A stretch of 64,000 nt of DNA, taken from positions 321,161 through 385,160 of the forward strand of contig NZ_JOFS01000002.1 in assembly GCF_000719285.1 (NCBI RefSeq), in the 5' to 3' direction. The notes under the pieces are model-generated. The model had not been told where the DNA came from. It did no database searches and was given only the letters and a program-made list of their open reading frames with translations. Source of the stretch: Streptomyces bicolor (GTDB lineage Bacteria > Actinomycetota > Actinomycetes > Streptomycetales > Streptomycetaceae). Each line of letters opens with the position of its first letter. Position 1 is the first letter of the stretch. The position numbers and the translations under genes are program-made. This document shows positions 9,162-18,378 of the stretch, one piece after another.

Positions 9162-9424
9162 CCCGCTTTCGGCCCGCTGGCGGACCCCCTTCTGACCTGG
9201 CGATTCGTGAGGCAGCGAAAAAAATGATCGATCAAACGAGTCGTGAAGGTCACAGACCACTTCCAGATGGGGAAAACACGGGGCAGGATGACAGGTTGGC
9301 GGCACTGAGTGCCGCCGATAGGCCCAATGGTCGACCCCGAGTGCACTCTCCTGAGCCAAATGGGGGAGGGTAGAGACAGTCAGGGCAACCTCGAAGATGA
9401 GGCACAACGTCGGTGAGGGAAGAC

Positions 9425-10714
9425 GTGAGCGACAACTCTGTAGTACTGCGGTACGGCGACGGCGAGTACACCTACCCGGTGATTGACAGCACCGTCGGCG
9501 ACAAGGGCTTCGACATCGGCAAACTCCGCGCCCAGACCGGTCTGGTGACGCTGGACAGCGGTTACGGCAACACCGCCGCGTACAAATCGGCCGTCACCTA
9601 CCTCGACGGCGAGGCGGGCATCCTCCGCTACCGCGGCTACCCGATCGAGCAGCTGGCCGAGCGCTCCACCTTCCTGGAGGTGGCCTACCTGCTGATCAAC
9701 GGTGAGCTGCCGACCGTCGACGAGCTCTCGACGTTCAAGAACGACATCACCCAGCACACCCTGCTGCACGAGGACGTCAAGAACTTCTACAAGGGCTTCC
9801 CGCGCGACGCCCACCCGATGGCCATGCTGTCGTCGGTCGTCTCCGCGCTGTCCACGTTCTACCAGGACAGCCACAACCCGTTCGACGAGACGCAGCGCAA
9901 CCTCTCGACGATCCGTCTGCTCGCCAAGCTTCCGACGATCGCCGCGTACGCGTACAAGAAGTCGATCGGCCACCCGTTCGTCTACCCGCGCAACGACCTC
10001 GGTTACGTCGAGAACTTCCTGCGCATGACCTTCTCGGTGCCGGCGCAGGAGTACGAGCTCGACCCGATCGTCGTCTCCGCCCTCGACAAGCTGCTGATCC
10101 TGCACGCGGACCACGAGCAGAACTGTTCGACCTCGACGGTCCGCCTCGTCGGCTCGTCGCAGGCCAACATGTTCGCGTCGATCTCGGCCGGCATCAACGC
10201 GCTGTGGGGCCCGCTGCACGGTGGCGCCAACCAGTCGGTGCTGGAGATGCTCGAGGGCATCCGTGACGCGGGCGGCGACGTCGACTCCTTCATCCGCAAG
10301 GTGAAGAACAAGGAGGACGGCGTCCGCCTGATGGGCTTCGGCCACCGGGTCTACAAGAACTTCGACCCGCGCGCCAAGATCATCAAGGCCGCCGCGCACG
10401 ACGTCCTCTCGGCTCTCGGCAAGTCCGACGAGCTGCTGGACATCGCGCTGAAGCTGGAGGAGCACGCGCTTTCCGACGACTACTTCGTCTCGCGCAGCCT
10501 CTACCCGAACGTCGACTTCTACACCGGCCTGATCTACCGGGCCATGGGCTTCCCGACCGAGATGTTCACGGTCCTGTTCGCCCTCGGCCGTCTGCCGGGC
10601 TGGATCGCCCAGTGGCACGAGATGATCAAGGAGCCGGGTTCGCGCATCGGCCGTCCGCGTCAGATCTACACGGGCGTGGTGGAGCGGGACTTCATTCCGG
10701 TCGAGCAGCGCTGA
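9425..10714 (+). CDS. gltA: Citrate synthase (hexameric type)
   Basis: This enzyme condenses acetyl-CoA with oxaloacetate to start the TCA cycle. The roughly 429-residue protein is of the long bacterial type II form, with N-terminal DNSVVLRYGDGEYTYPVI. The catalytic residues are visible: His in GPLHGGANQ, His in MGFGHRVYKN and Asp in LYPNVDFYTG. The C-terminal EPGSRIGRPRQIYTG is family-typical. I chose the GTG at 9425, preceded by GAGGGAAG; another in-frame GTG lies 12 bp upstream but is part of the ribosome site. A 260-bp upstream gap presumably carries its promoter. The downstream gap holds a repeat and a likely small RNA. Confidence 0.96.
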   Translation: MSDNSVVLRYGDGEYTYPVIDSTVGDKGFDIGKLRAQTGLVTLDSGYGNTAAYKSAVTYLDGEAGILRYRGYPIEQLAERSTFLEVAYLLINGELPTVDELSTFKNDITQHTLLHEDVKNFYKGFPRDAHPMAMLSSVVSALSTFYQDSHNPFDETQRNLSTIRLLAKLPTIAAYAYKKSIGHPFVYPRNDLGYVENFLRMTFSVPAQEYELDPIVVSALDKLLILHADHEQNCSTSTVRLVGSSQANMFASISAGINALWGPLHGGANQSVLEMLEGIRDAGGDVDSFIRKVKNKEDGVRLMGFGHRVYKNFDPRAKIIKAAAHDVLSALGKSDELLDIALKLEEHALSDDYFVSRSLYPNVDFYTGLIYRAMGFPTEMFTVLFALGRLPGWIAQWHEMIKEPGSRIGRPRQIYTGVVERDFIPVEQR

Positions 10715-10746
10715 CACACGCCGGTGGCTGGGCCGACCTGCTTTTA

Positions 10747-10801
10747 GAGGCGCGGGGCCGCATCAATATGCGGCTCCGCCGCGCGGGCGCGATCGGCCCC
10801 C
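10747..10801. repeat. Dispersed palindromic intergenic repeat, copy A
   Basis: The sequence GCGCGGGGC, then TATGCGGCTCCGCCGCG, then GGGCGCGA, closed by GGCCCC, can fold into a branched hairpin. A second copy lies at 20532-20587 and matches at most positions, including the whole TGCGGCTCCGCCGCG core. Both are intergenic and just downstream of coding genes (here citrate synthase). I recall near-identical elements in many Streptomyces intergenic regions, but their role is not something the sequence shows. Confidence 0.75.
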
Positions 10802-10830
10802 ACCGGCCAGCAGCCGGGAAACAACCTGAA

Positions 10831-10956
10831 GGCACCGAACCCCCCGGTTCAATCCGCGAAGCGAAAGGCGCCCTGGCGCCGGTCCCCCCACGGGCCGACG
10901 TCCAGGGCGCCTTCCCATGTCCCGGTGCGGATTCCCCCCACGGGATCCGGCCGGGC
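10831..10956 (+). ncRNA. Probable 6C-type small RNA (C-run hairpins)
   Basis: Three hairpins in a row each hold a run of six C on the plus strand: 10840-10845 (stem GAACC/GGTTC), 10884-10889 (inside a 12-bp perfect stem, 10865-10876 with 10902-10913) and 10934-10939 (stem CGGATTCC/GGGATCCG). Two of the loops share TCCCCCCACGGG. The 6C RNA family of actinobacteria is defined by two hairpins exposing at least six C. The second and third hairpins fit that model; the first could be an extra element. The long stem may also terminate gltA transcription. Strand is assigned from the C runs. No protein-coding sequence fits here. Confidence 0.65.
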
Positions 10957-11393
10957 GTCTGAGAGACGAGCGCCTGAATCGCTGTCTTTCGGTGTTGCCG
11001 ATTGAGCAGAACGAGCAGAACTCGTCGTACTCATGTATGCGGTTGTTCATGCGGTCTGCCGGGACAGCGCACGGTCGGGAGGGCCGCTCAAAGCTTCCCG
11101 ATGTACGTGCCCCGGCAACGCAACTCTGAGGAAGTCCCCCAAGACATCCTCAGATGCCAGTAAGCGCCCCCCAAGACGCTGCCTGACATCGTCAACTTAG
11201 ACCTTCGAACCCCTTCGATGGTTACGTTCACATCACTGTGATCTGCGTCTCTTGCATATGTCCGTTAGATACGCAAGAGCCCCGATATGGCGATCGGGAC
11301 CCAAGCGTAAGGATGATGCGTGAGCCTTGTGAAGAGCTTATGTGAGCTGGGCTTCGGACTCCAGAGGGGCCTGGCGGGGTTCTTACTACGAAT
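10957..11393. other. Gene-free gap between the 6C-like RNA and copA
   Basis: No convincing gene is seen. Two hairpins occur near the copA end: CTCTTGC with GCAAGAG (11249-11279) and CCCGAT with ATCGGG (11281-11298). They could end copA transcription on the minus strand or belong to a second small RNA. A short plus-strand frame from a GTG at 11320 would run into copA antisense and contains TTA codons; I do not accept it as a gene. Confidence 0.4.
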
Positions 11394-13757
11394 TCACCGG
11401 AAGGTTCGCAGTCTCAGGCTGTTCGTCACGACGAACACCGACGAGAAGGCCATCGCGGCCCCCGCGATCATCGGGTTCAGCAACCCCGCCGCGGCCAGCG
11501 GCAACGCGGCGACGTTGTACCCGAAGGCCCACCCGAGGTTGCCCTTGATCGTGGCCAGCGTCCTGCGGGACAGCCGGATCGCGTCCGCGGCCACCCGCAG
11601 ATCCCCGCGCACCAGCGTCAGATCGCCCGCCTCGATCGCCGCGTCCGTCCCCGTCCCCATGGCGAGACCCAGATCGGCGGTGGCAAGCGCGGCCGCGTCG
11701 TTGACGCCGTCACCGACCATGGCCACACAGCGCCCCTCGCGCCGCAGCCGCCGTACGGCCTCGACCTTGTCCTCGGGCAGGACCTCCGCGATCACCTGAT
11801 CGATACCGACCGAGCGCGCGACCGCTTCGGCGACCGTCCGGTTGTCGCCGGTCAGCAGTACCGGCGTGAGCCCGAGCGCGCGCAGTGAGCGCACCGCCTC
11901 GGCGCTGGTCTCCTTCACCGCGTCCGCGACGGCGACGACGCCGCGTGCCACGCCGTCCCACCCGACCACGACGGCCGTACGACCCTCTCTCTCGGTCTCT
12001 TCCCGGGCGCGGGCGAGCTCGGGTGGCAGCTCCTCGAAAAGGCGGCCCACGGCCACGTCATGGCCCTGCACGCGCGCGCGTACGCCGCGCCCGGGGACGT
12101 TCTCGAACCCCTCGACCTCCGGGAGCCGTCCGACCCGCTCCTGAGCACCCGCGGCCACGGCCCGGGCGACGGGATGCTCGGAGGCGTGCTCGACGGCGCC
12201 CGCGAACCGCAGCACCTGCTCCTCGTCGGCGCCTTCGGCGACGTACACCTTCTGGAAGGTCATGCGACCGGTGGTGACCGTGCCGGTCTTGTCCAGGACG
12301 ACGGTGTCGACGCGGCGCGTGGACTCCAGCACCTCCGGGCCCTTGATGAGGATCCCGAGCTGCGCGCCGCGTCCGGTGCCCACCATCAGGGCCGTGGGCG
12401 TGGCCAGGCCCAGCGCGCACGGGCAGGCGATGATCAGCACCGCGACGGCCGCGGTGAACGCGGCGACCGTGTCGTCGGTGATGCCGAGCCAGGCGCCGAA
12501 GGTGGCGACCGCCAGAACGATGACCGCGGGTACGAACACCGCGGAGATCCGGTCGGCGAGCCGCTGCACCTCGGCCTTGCCGTTCTGCGCGTCCTCCACC
12601 AGCTTCGCCATCCGCGCGAGTTGCGTGTCGGCGCCGATCCGGGTCGCCTCGACGACGAGCCGCCCGCCCGCGTTGACCGTGGCGCCGGTGACCGCGTCCC
12701 CGACCGTCACATCGACCGGCACCGACTCGCCGGTCAGCATGGCGGCGTCCACGGCGGACGAGCCCTCGACGACGGTGCCGTCGGTGGCGATCTTCTCGCC
12801 GGGCCGTACGACGAACCGGTCACCGACGGCCAGCCGGTCGACCGGGACGCGGACCTCGCGTCCGTCGCGGAGTACGGCGACGTCCTTCGCGCCGAGTTCC
12901 ATCAGGGCCCGTAGTGCCGCACCGGCGCGGCGCCTGGCGCGGGCCTCCAGATAGCGGCCGAGGAGGAGGAAGGTGACGACTCCGGAGGCCACTTCGAGGT
13001 AGATCTGCGAGGCGCCGTCCACGCGCGCGACGGTGAACTCGAAGTCGTCGCGCATACCGGCCATGCCCGCGTCACCGAGGAACAGTGCCCACAACGACCA
13101 GCCGAACGCCGCCAGCGTGCCCATCGAGATCAGCGTGTCCATGGTCGCCGCACCGTGCCGGGCGTTCGTGAACGCGGCGCGGTGGAAGGGCAGCCCACCC
13201 CAGACGACGACCGGCGAGGCGAGGGTGAGCGCGAGCCACTGCCAGTTGTCGAACTGCAGGGCCGGGATCATCGACAGCAGGGCGACTGGGACCGCGAGCA
13301 GGGCGGAGACGGTGAGGCGCTGTCGGTAGGAGGCCAGTTCCGGGTCCTCCGGCGCCTGCTCGGGGTTTCCCGGGGCCTGCTGTGGCTCGGGCTGCGGGGG
13401 AGCGGGCTCCTCGGCGGTGTACCCGGTCTTCTCCACTACGGCGATCAGGTCGGCGACCTCGATGCCCGTGCGGTAGCTGACCCTCGCCTTCTCCGTCGCG
13501 TAGTTCACCGTGGCGGTGACGCCGTCCATGCGGTTGAGCTTCTTCTCGACGCGGGCGGCGCAGGAGGCGCAGGTCATTCCGCCGATGAGCAGCTCGACTT
13601 CGGAGGTGTGGGCGGGAGTGGGGGTGGTGGCGGGGGCACCCGAGGCGCCAGTGGGCGTACCAGTGGGCGTACCAGTGGACGTACCAGCGGTCGGGCCGGT
13701 CGGGTCGGCTGTGCCGGTGGTCCCCGGTATCCGCGGCTGGTCGGTGGTGCGGGGCAT
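11394..13757 (-). CDS. copA: Copper-exporting P1B-type ATPase CopA
   Basis: This roughly 787-residue membrane ATPase pumps Cu(I) out of the cell. In order it has a low-complexity N-terminus with GTPT repeats, one heavy-metal-associated domain with MTCASC, an acidic/proline linker, eight predicted helices including the CPC metal motif ([13 protein letters not shown]), the phosphorylation motif DKTGTVTTG and the hinge [14 protein letters not shown] ([11 protein letters not shown]) marks the P1B family. I chose the ATG at 13757, 8 bp after copZ. An in-frame ATG at 13802 would overlap copZ and lacks support. The operon is copZ-copA, and the CsoR-like palindrome upstream of copZ suggests copper induction. 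Confidence 0.93.
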   Translation of the reverse strand: MPRTTDQPRIPGTTGTADPTGPTAGTSTGTPTGTPTGASGAPATTPTPAHTSEVELLIGGMTCASCAARVEKKLNRMDGVTATVNYATEKARVSYRTGIEVADLIAVVEKTGYTAEEPAPPQPEPQQAPGNPEQAPEDPELASYRQRLTVSALLAVPVALLSMIPALQFDNWQWLALTLASPVVVWGGLPFHRAAFTNARHGAATMDTLISMGTLAAFGWSLWALFLGDAGMAGMRDDFEFTVARVDGASQIYLEVASGVVTFLLLGRYLEARARRRAGAALRALMELGAKDVAVLRDGREVRVPVDRLAVGDRFVVRPGEKIATDGTVVEGSSAVDAAMLTGESVPVDVTVGDAVTGATVNAGGRLVVEATRIGADTQLARMAKLVEDAQNGKAEVQRLADRISAVFVPAVIVLAVATFGAWLGITDDTVAAFTAAVAVLIIACPCALGLATPTALMVGTGRGAQLGILIKGPEVLESTRRVDTVVLDKTGTVTTGRMTFQKVYVAEGADEEQVLRFAGAVEHASEHPVARAVAAGAQERVGRLPEVEGFENVPGRGVRARVQGHDVAVGRLFEELPPELARAREETEREGRTAVVVGWDGVARGVVAVADAVKETSAEAVRSLRALGLTPVLLTGDNRTVAEAVARSVGIDQVIAEVLPEDKVEAVRRLRREGRCVAMVGDGVNDAAALATADLGLAMGTGTDAAIEAGDLTLVRGDLRVAADAIRLSRRTLATIKGNLGWAFGYNVAALPLAAAGLLNPMIAGAAMAFSSVFVVTNSLRLRTFR
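13649..13688. repeat. Tandem 12-bp repeat inside copA
   Basis: The unit CAGTGGGCGTAC is repeated three times with slight variation (13649-13688) and encodes [12 protein letters not shown] on the minus strand. It lies in the linker before the metal-binding domain, where copy number could vary without loss of function. Confidence 0.8.
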
Positions 13758-13764
13758 GGCCGGC

Positions 13765-14004
13765 TCAGATCTTGGCGACCAGCTCGAAGCCCGCTTCGTC
13801 AATCGCGGAGCGCACCGCCTCCTCGTCCAGCGGGGCCGCGGAGACGACGGTGACCTCGCCGGTCGAGGCGACGGCCTTCACCGAGCTGACGCCGGGGAGT
13901 TCGGAGACCTCGCCGGATACGGCACCCTCGCAGTGCCCGCAGCTCATGCCGCTCACCTTGTAGACGGCGGTGACGGAACCCGGGGTGTCGGTCTGGGCGG
14001 TCAT
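13765..14004 (-). CDS. copZ: Copper chaperone CopZ (HMA domain)
   Basis: The 79-residue protein is a single heavy-metal-associated domain with the Cu(I)-binding motif MSCGHC near residue 18. The rest follows the ferredoxin-like pattern ([45 protein letters not shown]). It would carry cytosolic Cu(I) to the HMA domain of CopA, whose gene begins 8 bp downstream. I chose the ATG at 14004 because GAGGAGAACGAC sits directly upstream; a longer in-frame start at 14046 adds 14 residues with no domain similarity. A CsoR-like palindrome is 67-81 bp upstream of the start. Confidence 0.93.
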   Translation of the reverse strand: MTAQTDTPGSVTAVYKVSGMSCGHCEGAVSGEVSELPGVSSVKAVASTGEVTVVSAAPLDEEAVRSAIDEAGFELVAKI

Positions 14005-14070
14005 GTCGTTCTCCTCGTCGAGGCATGTGGGGCCGGCGGGACCCAAGGGGGCCCTCCGTAATCCACGCTA

Positions 14071-14085
14071 TACCCCTCCGGGGTA
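14071..14085. promoter_or_regulatory. CsoR-like copper operator
   Basis: TACCCCTCCGGGGTA is a perfect inverted repeat (arms TACCCC/GGGGTA with TCC between). It matches the pattern of operators bound by CsoR copper-sensing repressors. A TATAGC element on the minus strand overlaps its copZ-proximal edge and could be the -10, so a bound repressor would block copZ-copA. No csoR gene is in this window. Confidence 0.78.
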
Positions 14086-14144
14086 CTTCTCCAACAGGGG
14101 TCGGGGGTGTGCCGGGACCGTCGCCCCGGGGCTGCCGGGCCGCT

Positions 14145-14792
14145 TCAGGAGGGCTCGGGGTGCCCGAGTCTGGCGCCGACCAGCGGGCCGAGGTAGCGGA
14201 TCAGGGCGTTCTTCAGCTCCTGGATGTACGCGTCACGCTCGGCGCCCTCGTGGGCGAGGACCAGCTCCAGGCCCGCCTTGTACAGGCCCAGGCACATGTG
14301 TGCGGTCCGGCTGAGGTCGGCGGGCGGGATGTCCGGCAGGAGGGAGGAGAGCAGGCCCTGGATCCGGCCGAGCAGGGTCGCGTGCAGGGCGTCGTGCTCC
14401 TCGGTGATGCGGCCCGGGATGTCGGGGCCGTGCATCAGCGCGAAGAACACCGGGTGCTCGCAGTTGAAGGCGATGAACCGGTCGACGGCGGAGCCGACCG
14501 CCTGCTCCAGGGGTGTCGCGGGGTCGACCGGCGCGAGCGCCTCGCCGTACGCCTCGCGCATCTCATGCATGAGCCGGTCGCCCAGCTCGATCGCGATCGC
14601 CTCCTTGTTCGGGAAGAACTGGTACAGCGTGCCCGGCGAGACGCCCGCCTCGCGGGCGATGGCGTTGGTGCTGGCGGCCGTGTAGCCGGTGGTGGTGAAG
14701 ACGGTGGCGGCGGCTTCCAGCAGTTGGGCGATACGGCGCTCGCCGCGGGCCTGGCGGCGGCGCGGCTGGTCCTTCTCCTGGTTGACGGACAC
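14145..14792 (-). CDS. TetR-family repressor divergent from the MMPL exporter
   Basis: This 215-residue regulator has an N-terminal TetR DNA-binding domain (IAQLLEAAATVFTTTGY, AREAGVSPGTLYQFFPNKEAI) and a helical C-terminal ligand domain rich in Leu and His. The GTG at 14792 is the first good start. It faces the MMPL transporter gene across a 162-bp gap that holds two copies of a palindrome, so it most likely represses the exporter and itself. The ligand is unknown. Length and the C-terminal pattern are ordinary for exporter-linked TetR proteins. Confidence 0.88.
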   Translation of the reverse strand: MSVNQEKDQPRRRQARGERRIAQLLEAAATVFTTTGYTAASTNAIAREAGVSPGTLYQFFPNKEAIAIELGDRLMHEMREAYGEALAPVDPATPLEQAVGSAVDRFIAFNCEHPVFFALMHGPDIPGRITEEHDALHATLLGRIQGLLSSLLPDIPPADLSRTAHMCLGLYKAGLELVLAHEGAERDAYIQELKNALIRYLGPLVGARLGHPEPS

Positions 14793-14825
14793 GCGTTATC
14801 CCCAGCTTCTCCGAACGCGATTGAC

Positions 14826-14878
14826 AAACGCGAGTGTGCGCTCGCATTCTGGAGAAACGCGAGCGATGTCTCGTGTTT
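14826..14878. promoter_or_regulatory. Two tandem TetR operators in a divergent promoter
   Basis: The half-site AAACGCGAG recurs at 14826-14834 and 14855-14863, each followed after 6 bp by an inverted arm (CTCGCATTC, CTCGTGTTT). The second copy is the better palindrome (8 of 9). TTGACA at 14821-14826 with CATTCT at 14845-14850 could be the exporter promoter, overlapping the first operator. Regulation by the adjacent TetR protein is inferred. Confidence 0.75.
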
Positions 14879-14954
14879 GCCAGTCTATGGCAGTGACGGC
14901 TCCATGCTGCCTTGCCGCACACAGCACGGATCAGGGTGAAGGGGACACCGCACA

Positions 14955-17219
14955 ATGACCGAAGTCAACAGGCCACCCCGCCTCGGAGGCTGGACCCGCT
15001 TCGTAACGGCCCGCCCCCGCTTGTCACTGCTCGTGGCCCTGGTGCTCACCGCGCTCGCGGTGGTGGCCGGCAGCGGCGTCGCCGACCGGCTGGGCAGCGG
15101 CGGCTGGGAGGACCCGAACGCCGGATCGACGTACGCGACCAAGGCGCTGGAGCGCGAGTTCCCCGCCTCCCAGCCCAACCTCCTGCTCCTGGTGGACGCG
15201 GGCAGTGCCTCTGTGGACGACCCCGCGGTCGCCGCCGAGGCCAAGAGGCTCACGGAGCGCCTGGCCGCCGAGAAGGGCGTCACAGGGGTCGGCTCCTACT
15301 GGCAGGCGGACCCCTCGTCGGCCCCCGCCCTGCGCGCCGAGGACGGCCATGAGGCGCTGATCGCCGCCCGGATCACGGGCGAGGAGAAGGACATGGGGGA
15401 GACCCTGGACCGCCTCGCGCCCGAGTTCCGGGGTGCGCACGGGCCGGTGGAGGTCAGCGTCGGCGGCCCGGTCGCCGTGCGGCACGAGATGCAGACGATC
15501 ATCCAGGAGGACCTGCTCCGTGCCGAGATGATCGCCCTGCCGGTCACCCTGGTACTGCTGGTCATGGTCTTCGGCAGCGCGGTCGCGGCCCTGCTGCCGC
15601 TCGGCATCGGCATCGTCGCGATCCTCGGCACGAACGCGGTGCTGCGCGGCCTGACGGAGTTCACGGACGTGTCGGTCTTCGCGATGAACCTCACCACGGC
15701 CATGGGCCTCGGCCTCGCCATCGACTACGCCCTGTTCATCGTGCGCCGCTTCCGCGAGGAACTCACCGCCGGCGCCGAGCCCTTGGCGGCGGTCGGCACG
15801 ACCCTGCGCACGGCCGGCCGCACGGTCCTCTTCTCGGCCCTCACGGTCGCGGTCTCCCTCGCGGCGATGCTGCTCTTCCCGCAGTACTTCCTGCGCTCCT
15901 TCGCCTACGCCGGGATAGCGGTGGTGCTGCTGGCCGCGGCTGCCGCGCTGATCCTGCTCCCGGCGGCACTGGTCCTGCTCGGCCACCGCGTCAACTCCCT
16001 GGACCTGCGCCGCCTGTTCCGGCGCGGACGGCGGAACGGGTCCGGAGAGGCACTCGATCAGGCATCCGGTGCCACGGAGAGCAGGGCCTGGACCCGCACG
16101 GCGAACCTCGTCATGCGCCGCGCTCCCTTCTTCGCCCTGGGCACCACCGCCGTCCTGGTACTGCTCGGACTGCCCTTCCTGGGCGTGAAGTTCGGCACCG
16201 CCGACGACCGCCAGCTGCCGTCGAGCGCCGAGTCCCATGTGGTGCAGCAGCACATCCGTGACGGCTTCCCGGGCAGCCCCGGCGGCGGCCTGGAGGTGTT
16301 CGCCGAGGGACCCGCGACTCAGGCGCAGTACGCCGACTACAAGGAACGGATCGCGGCCCTCCCGGAGGTGCTCCGCGTCGACGGCCCGCTGGTGAAGGGC
16401 GACTCCGCGTACTTCACGGTGCAGCCGAAGGGCGAGGCGGTGGACGACCCGGCCCAGCGCCTGGTGGGCGAACTGCGCGCCACGCAGGCGCCCTTCGACA
16501 CCGAGGTGACCGGCGCGGCGGCCGTGCTGGTCGACTCCAAGGACGCGATAGCCGAACGCCTGCCCCTGGCGGCCGCCTTCATCGCCGTCGTCACCCTGCT
16601 GCTGGTGTTCCTGCTGACCGGCAGTGTGCTGATCCCGATCCAGGCGGTCGTGCTCAACGCGCTGAGCCTGACGGCGATGTTCGGCGCCGTGGTCTGGGTC
16701 TTCCAGGACGGCCATCTGTCCGGACTGCTCGGCTTCACCAGCCCCGGCTCGATCGAGACGACCCTTCCGGTGCTGATGTTCTGCGTCGCCTTCGGCCTGT
16801 CGATGGACTACGGCGTGTTCCTGCTCTCCCGCATCAAGGAGGAGTACGACGCGACCGGCGACCACGACCAGGCGGTCCGCCACGGCCTGCAACGCACCGG
16901 CGGCCTGATAACCGCCGCCGCCGTGATCCTCGCGGTCGTGATGGTCGCGATAGGCACCTCCCGGGTGACCAACACCAAGATGCTCGGTCTCGGCATCGCC
17001 CTGGCGGTGCTGATGGACGCGATGATCGTCCGCAGTCTCCTGGTCCCGGCGGTCATGCGCCTCACCGGGCGGGCGACCTGGTGGGCGCCGGGGTCGCTGC
17101 GCCGGTTCCATGACCGGTTCGGGATGAGCGAGTCGGGGGGTGAACTCGAGCCCGCCGCTGTGGAGGATCGACACAAGGAGCGGGACCAGGAACGGGACAA
17201 GGTGGCCGCGCGCGGCTGA
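14955..17219 (+). CDS. MMPL-family (RND superfamily) exporter
   Basis: The 754-residue protein has the MMPL layout: one N-terminal helix, a large extracytoplasmic loop, a block of five helices, then the same arrangement repeated. Both halves carry the family signature GLAIDYALFIVRRFREE and FGLSMDYGVFLLSRIKEE, whose Asp-Tyr pair is central to proton coupling. A charged cytoplasmic tail (EDRHKERDQERDK) ends the protein. Members export lipids, lipid-linked metabolites or drugs; the substrate here is unknown. The ATG at 14955 fits the start of the first helix. It is divergent from the TetR gene and lies behind a promoter overlapped by two operator copies. Confidence 0.92.
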   Translation: MTEVNRPPRLGGWTRFVTARPRLSLLVALVLTALAVVAGSGVADRLGSGGWEDPNAGSTYATKALEREFPASQPNLLLLVDAGSASVDDPAVAAEAKRLTERLAAEKGVTGVGSYWQADPSSAPALRAEDGHEALIAARITGEEKDMGETLDRLAPEFRGAHGPVEVSVGGPVAVRHEMQTIIQEDLLRAEMIALPVTLVLLVMVFGSAVAALLPLGIGIVAILGTNAVLRGLTEFTDVSVFAMNLTTAMGLGLAIDYALFIVRRFREELTAGAEPLAAVGTTLRTAGRTVLFSALTVAVSLAAMLLFPQYFLRSFAYAGIAVVLLAAAAALILLPAALVLLGHRVNSLDLRRLFRRGRRNGSGEALDQASGATESRAWTRTANLVMRRAPFFALGTTAVLVLLGLPFLGVKFGTADDRQLPSSAESHVVQQHIRDGFPGSPGGGLEVFAEGPATQAQYADYKERIAALPEVLRVDGPLVKGDSAYFTVQPKGEAVDDPAQRLVGELRATQAPFDTEVTGAAAVLVDSKDAIAERLPLAAAFIAVVTLLLVFLLTGSVLIPIQAVVLNALSLTAMFGAVVWVFQDGHLSGLLGFTSPGSIETTLPVLMFCVAFGLSMDYGVFLLSRIKEEYDATGDHDQAVRHGLQRTGGLITAAAVILAVVMVAIGTSRVTNTKMLGLGIALAVLMDAMIVRSLLVPAVMRLTGRATWWAPGSLRRFHDRFGMSESGGELEPAAVEDRHKERDQERDKVAARG

Positions 17220-17237
17220 CCTCGCGCGGCTGACCTC
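17210..17237. repeat. 14-bp tandem duplication across the MMPL stop codon
   Basis: GCGCGGCTGACCTC occurs twice back to back (17210-17223, 17224-17237). The first copy contains the TGA stop of the exporter gene and the second lies just outside it. It looks like a recent slippage duplication without effect on the protein. Confidence 0.8.
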
Positions 17238-17334
17238 CTTGGAAGCGCGCGCAGGTGCCGTACCGCAACCCCACCGGAGCGTCTAGCGTTCGCGATGATC
17301 TCCGTGCAAGGGGTGCGGCCGAAAGGAGACCGGG

Positions 17335-18378
17335 ATGCGGGCTGTCGTGTTCGAGCAGTACGGGGAACGGGCCGAGGTGCGCGAGGTGCCCGACCCGCAC
17401 CCCGCCCCCCACGGGGTGACCGTGCGGGTCGAGGCGACGGGGCTGTGCCGCAGCGACTGGCACGGCTGGCAGGGGCACGACCCGGACATCACGCTGCCGC
17501 ATGTGCCCGGCCATGAACTCGCCGGTGTCATCGAGGCGGTGGGCGACCGGGTGACCGGCTGGCGGCCCGGCGACCGGGTCACCGTGCCGTTCGTGTGCGC
17601 CTGCGGCAGCTGCCGGGCGTGTGCGGCGGGCGACCAGCAGGTGTGCGAGCGCCAGACCCAGCCCGGCTTCACCCACTGGGGCTCCTTCGCGCAGTACGTG
17701 GCGCTGGACCACGCCGACGTCAACCTCGTCGCCGTGCCCGCCGGGATGTCCTTCGCGACGGCGGCCTCGCTCGGCTGCCGGTTCGCCACGGCGTTCCGCG
17801 CGGTCGTGCAGCAGGGCCGGGTGGCGGCGGGGGAGTGGGTCGCGGTGCACGGCTGCGGCGGGGTCGGCCTGTCGGCGGTGATGATCGCGGCGGCGTCGGG
17901 CGCACGGGTCGTCGCGGTGGACGTCTCACCGCAGGCCCTGGACCTGGCGCGGAAGTTCGGGGCGGCGGAGTGCGTGGACGCGTCGGGCACACCGGACACG
18001 GCGGCCACGATCCACGCCCTCACCGACGGCGGCGCCCATCTCTCCCTGGACGCCCTCGGCTCCCCCGTCACCTGCGCCGCGTCCGTCAGCTGCCTGCGCC
18101 GCCGGGGCCGGCACATCCAGGTGGGTCTGCTGCCGTCGACGTCCGGCACGACACCCGTACCCATGGCCCGCGCGATCGCCCTGGAACTGGAGATCCTGGG
18201 CAGCCACGGCATGGCGGCGCACACCTACCCGCCGATGCTGGAGCTGGTGCGGGCGGGCGTGCTGCGGCCGGATCTGCTGGTGACATCGACGATCTCGCTG
18301 GACTCGGTGCCGACAGCGTTGGAGGCGGTGGGGACGGCGCCGGGGGCGGGGGTGACCGTTATCGAGCCGTGGAGTTGA
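17335..18378 (+). CDS. Zinc-dependent medium-chain alcohol dehydrogenase
   Basis: This 347-residue protein is an MDR-superfamily alcohol dehydrogenase that oxidises an alcohol with NAD(P)+. The catalytic zinc ligands are Cys in [10 protein letters not shown] and the His-Glu of [11 protein letters not shown]. The four-Cys structural zinc lobe is [20 protein letters not shown]. The Rossmann fold motif is [25 protein letters not shown] is typical of a broad-specificity actinobacterial subgroup; the natural substrate is unknown. A GAAAGGAG-like site precedes the ATG. It stands alone: the GNAT gene converges on it and the two overlap by 20 bp at their 3' ends. Confidence 0.92.
   Translation: MRAVVFEQYGERAEVREVPDPHPAPHGVTVRVEATGLCRSDWHGWQGHDPDITLPHVPGHELAGVIEAVGDRVTGWRPGDRVTVPFVCACGSCRACAAGDQQVCERQTQPGFTHWGSFAQYVALDHADVNLVAVPAGMSFATAASLGCRFATAFRAVVQQGRVAAGEWVAVHGCGGVGLSAVMIAAASGARVVAVDVSPQALDLARKFGAAECVDASGTPDTAATIHALTDGGAHLSLDALGSPVTCAASVSCLRRRGRHIQVGLLPSTSGTTPVPMARAIALELEILGSHGMAAHTYPPMLELVRAGVLRPDLLVTSTISLDSVPTALEAVGTAPGAGVTVIEPWS

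Noticed and set aside
11320..11799. Plus-strand frame starting at GTG 11320
   Set aside because: It runs antisense through copA, has TTA codons and no domain; the start region looks like hairpin DNA.
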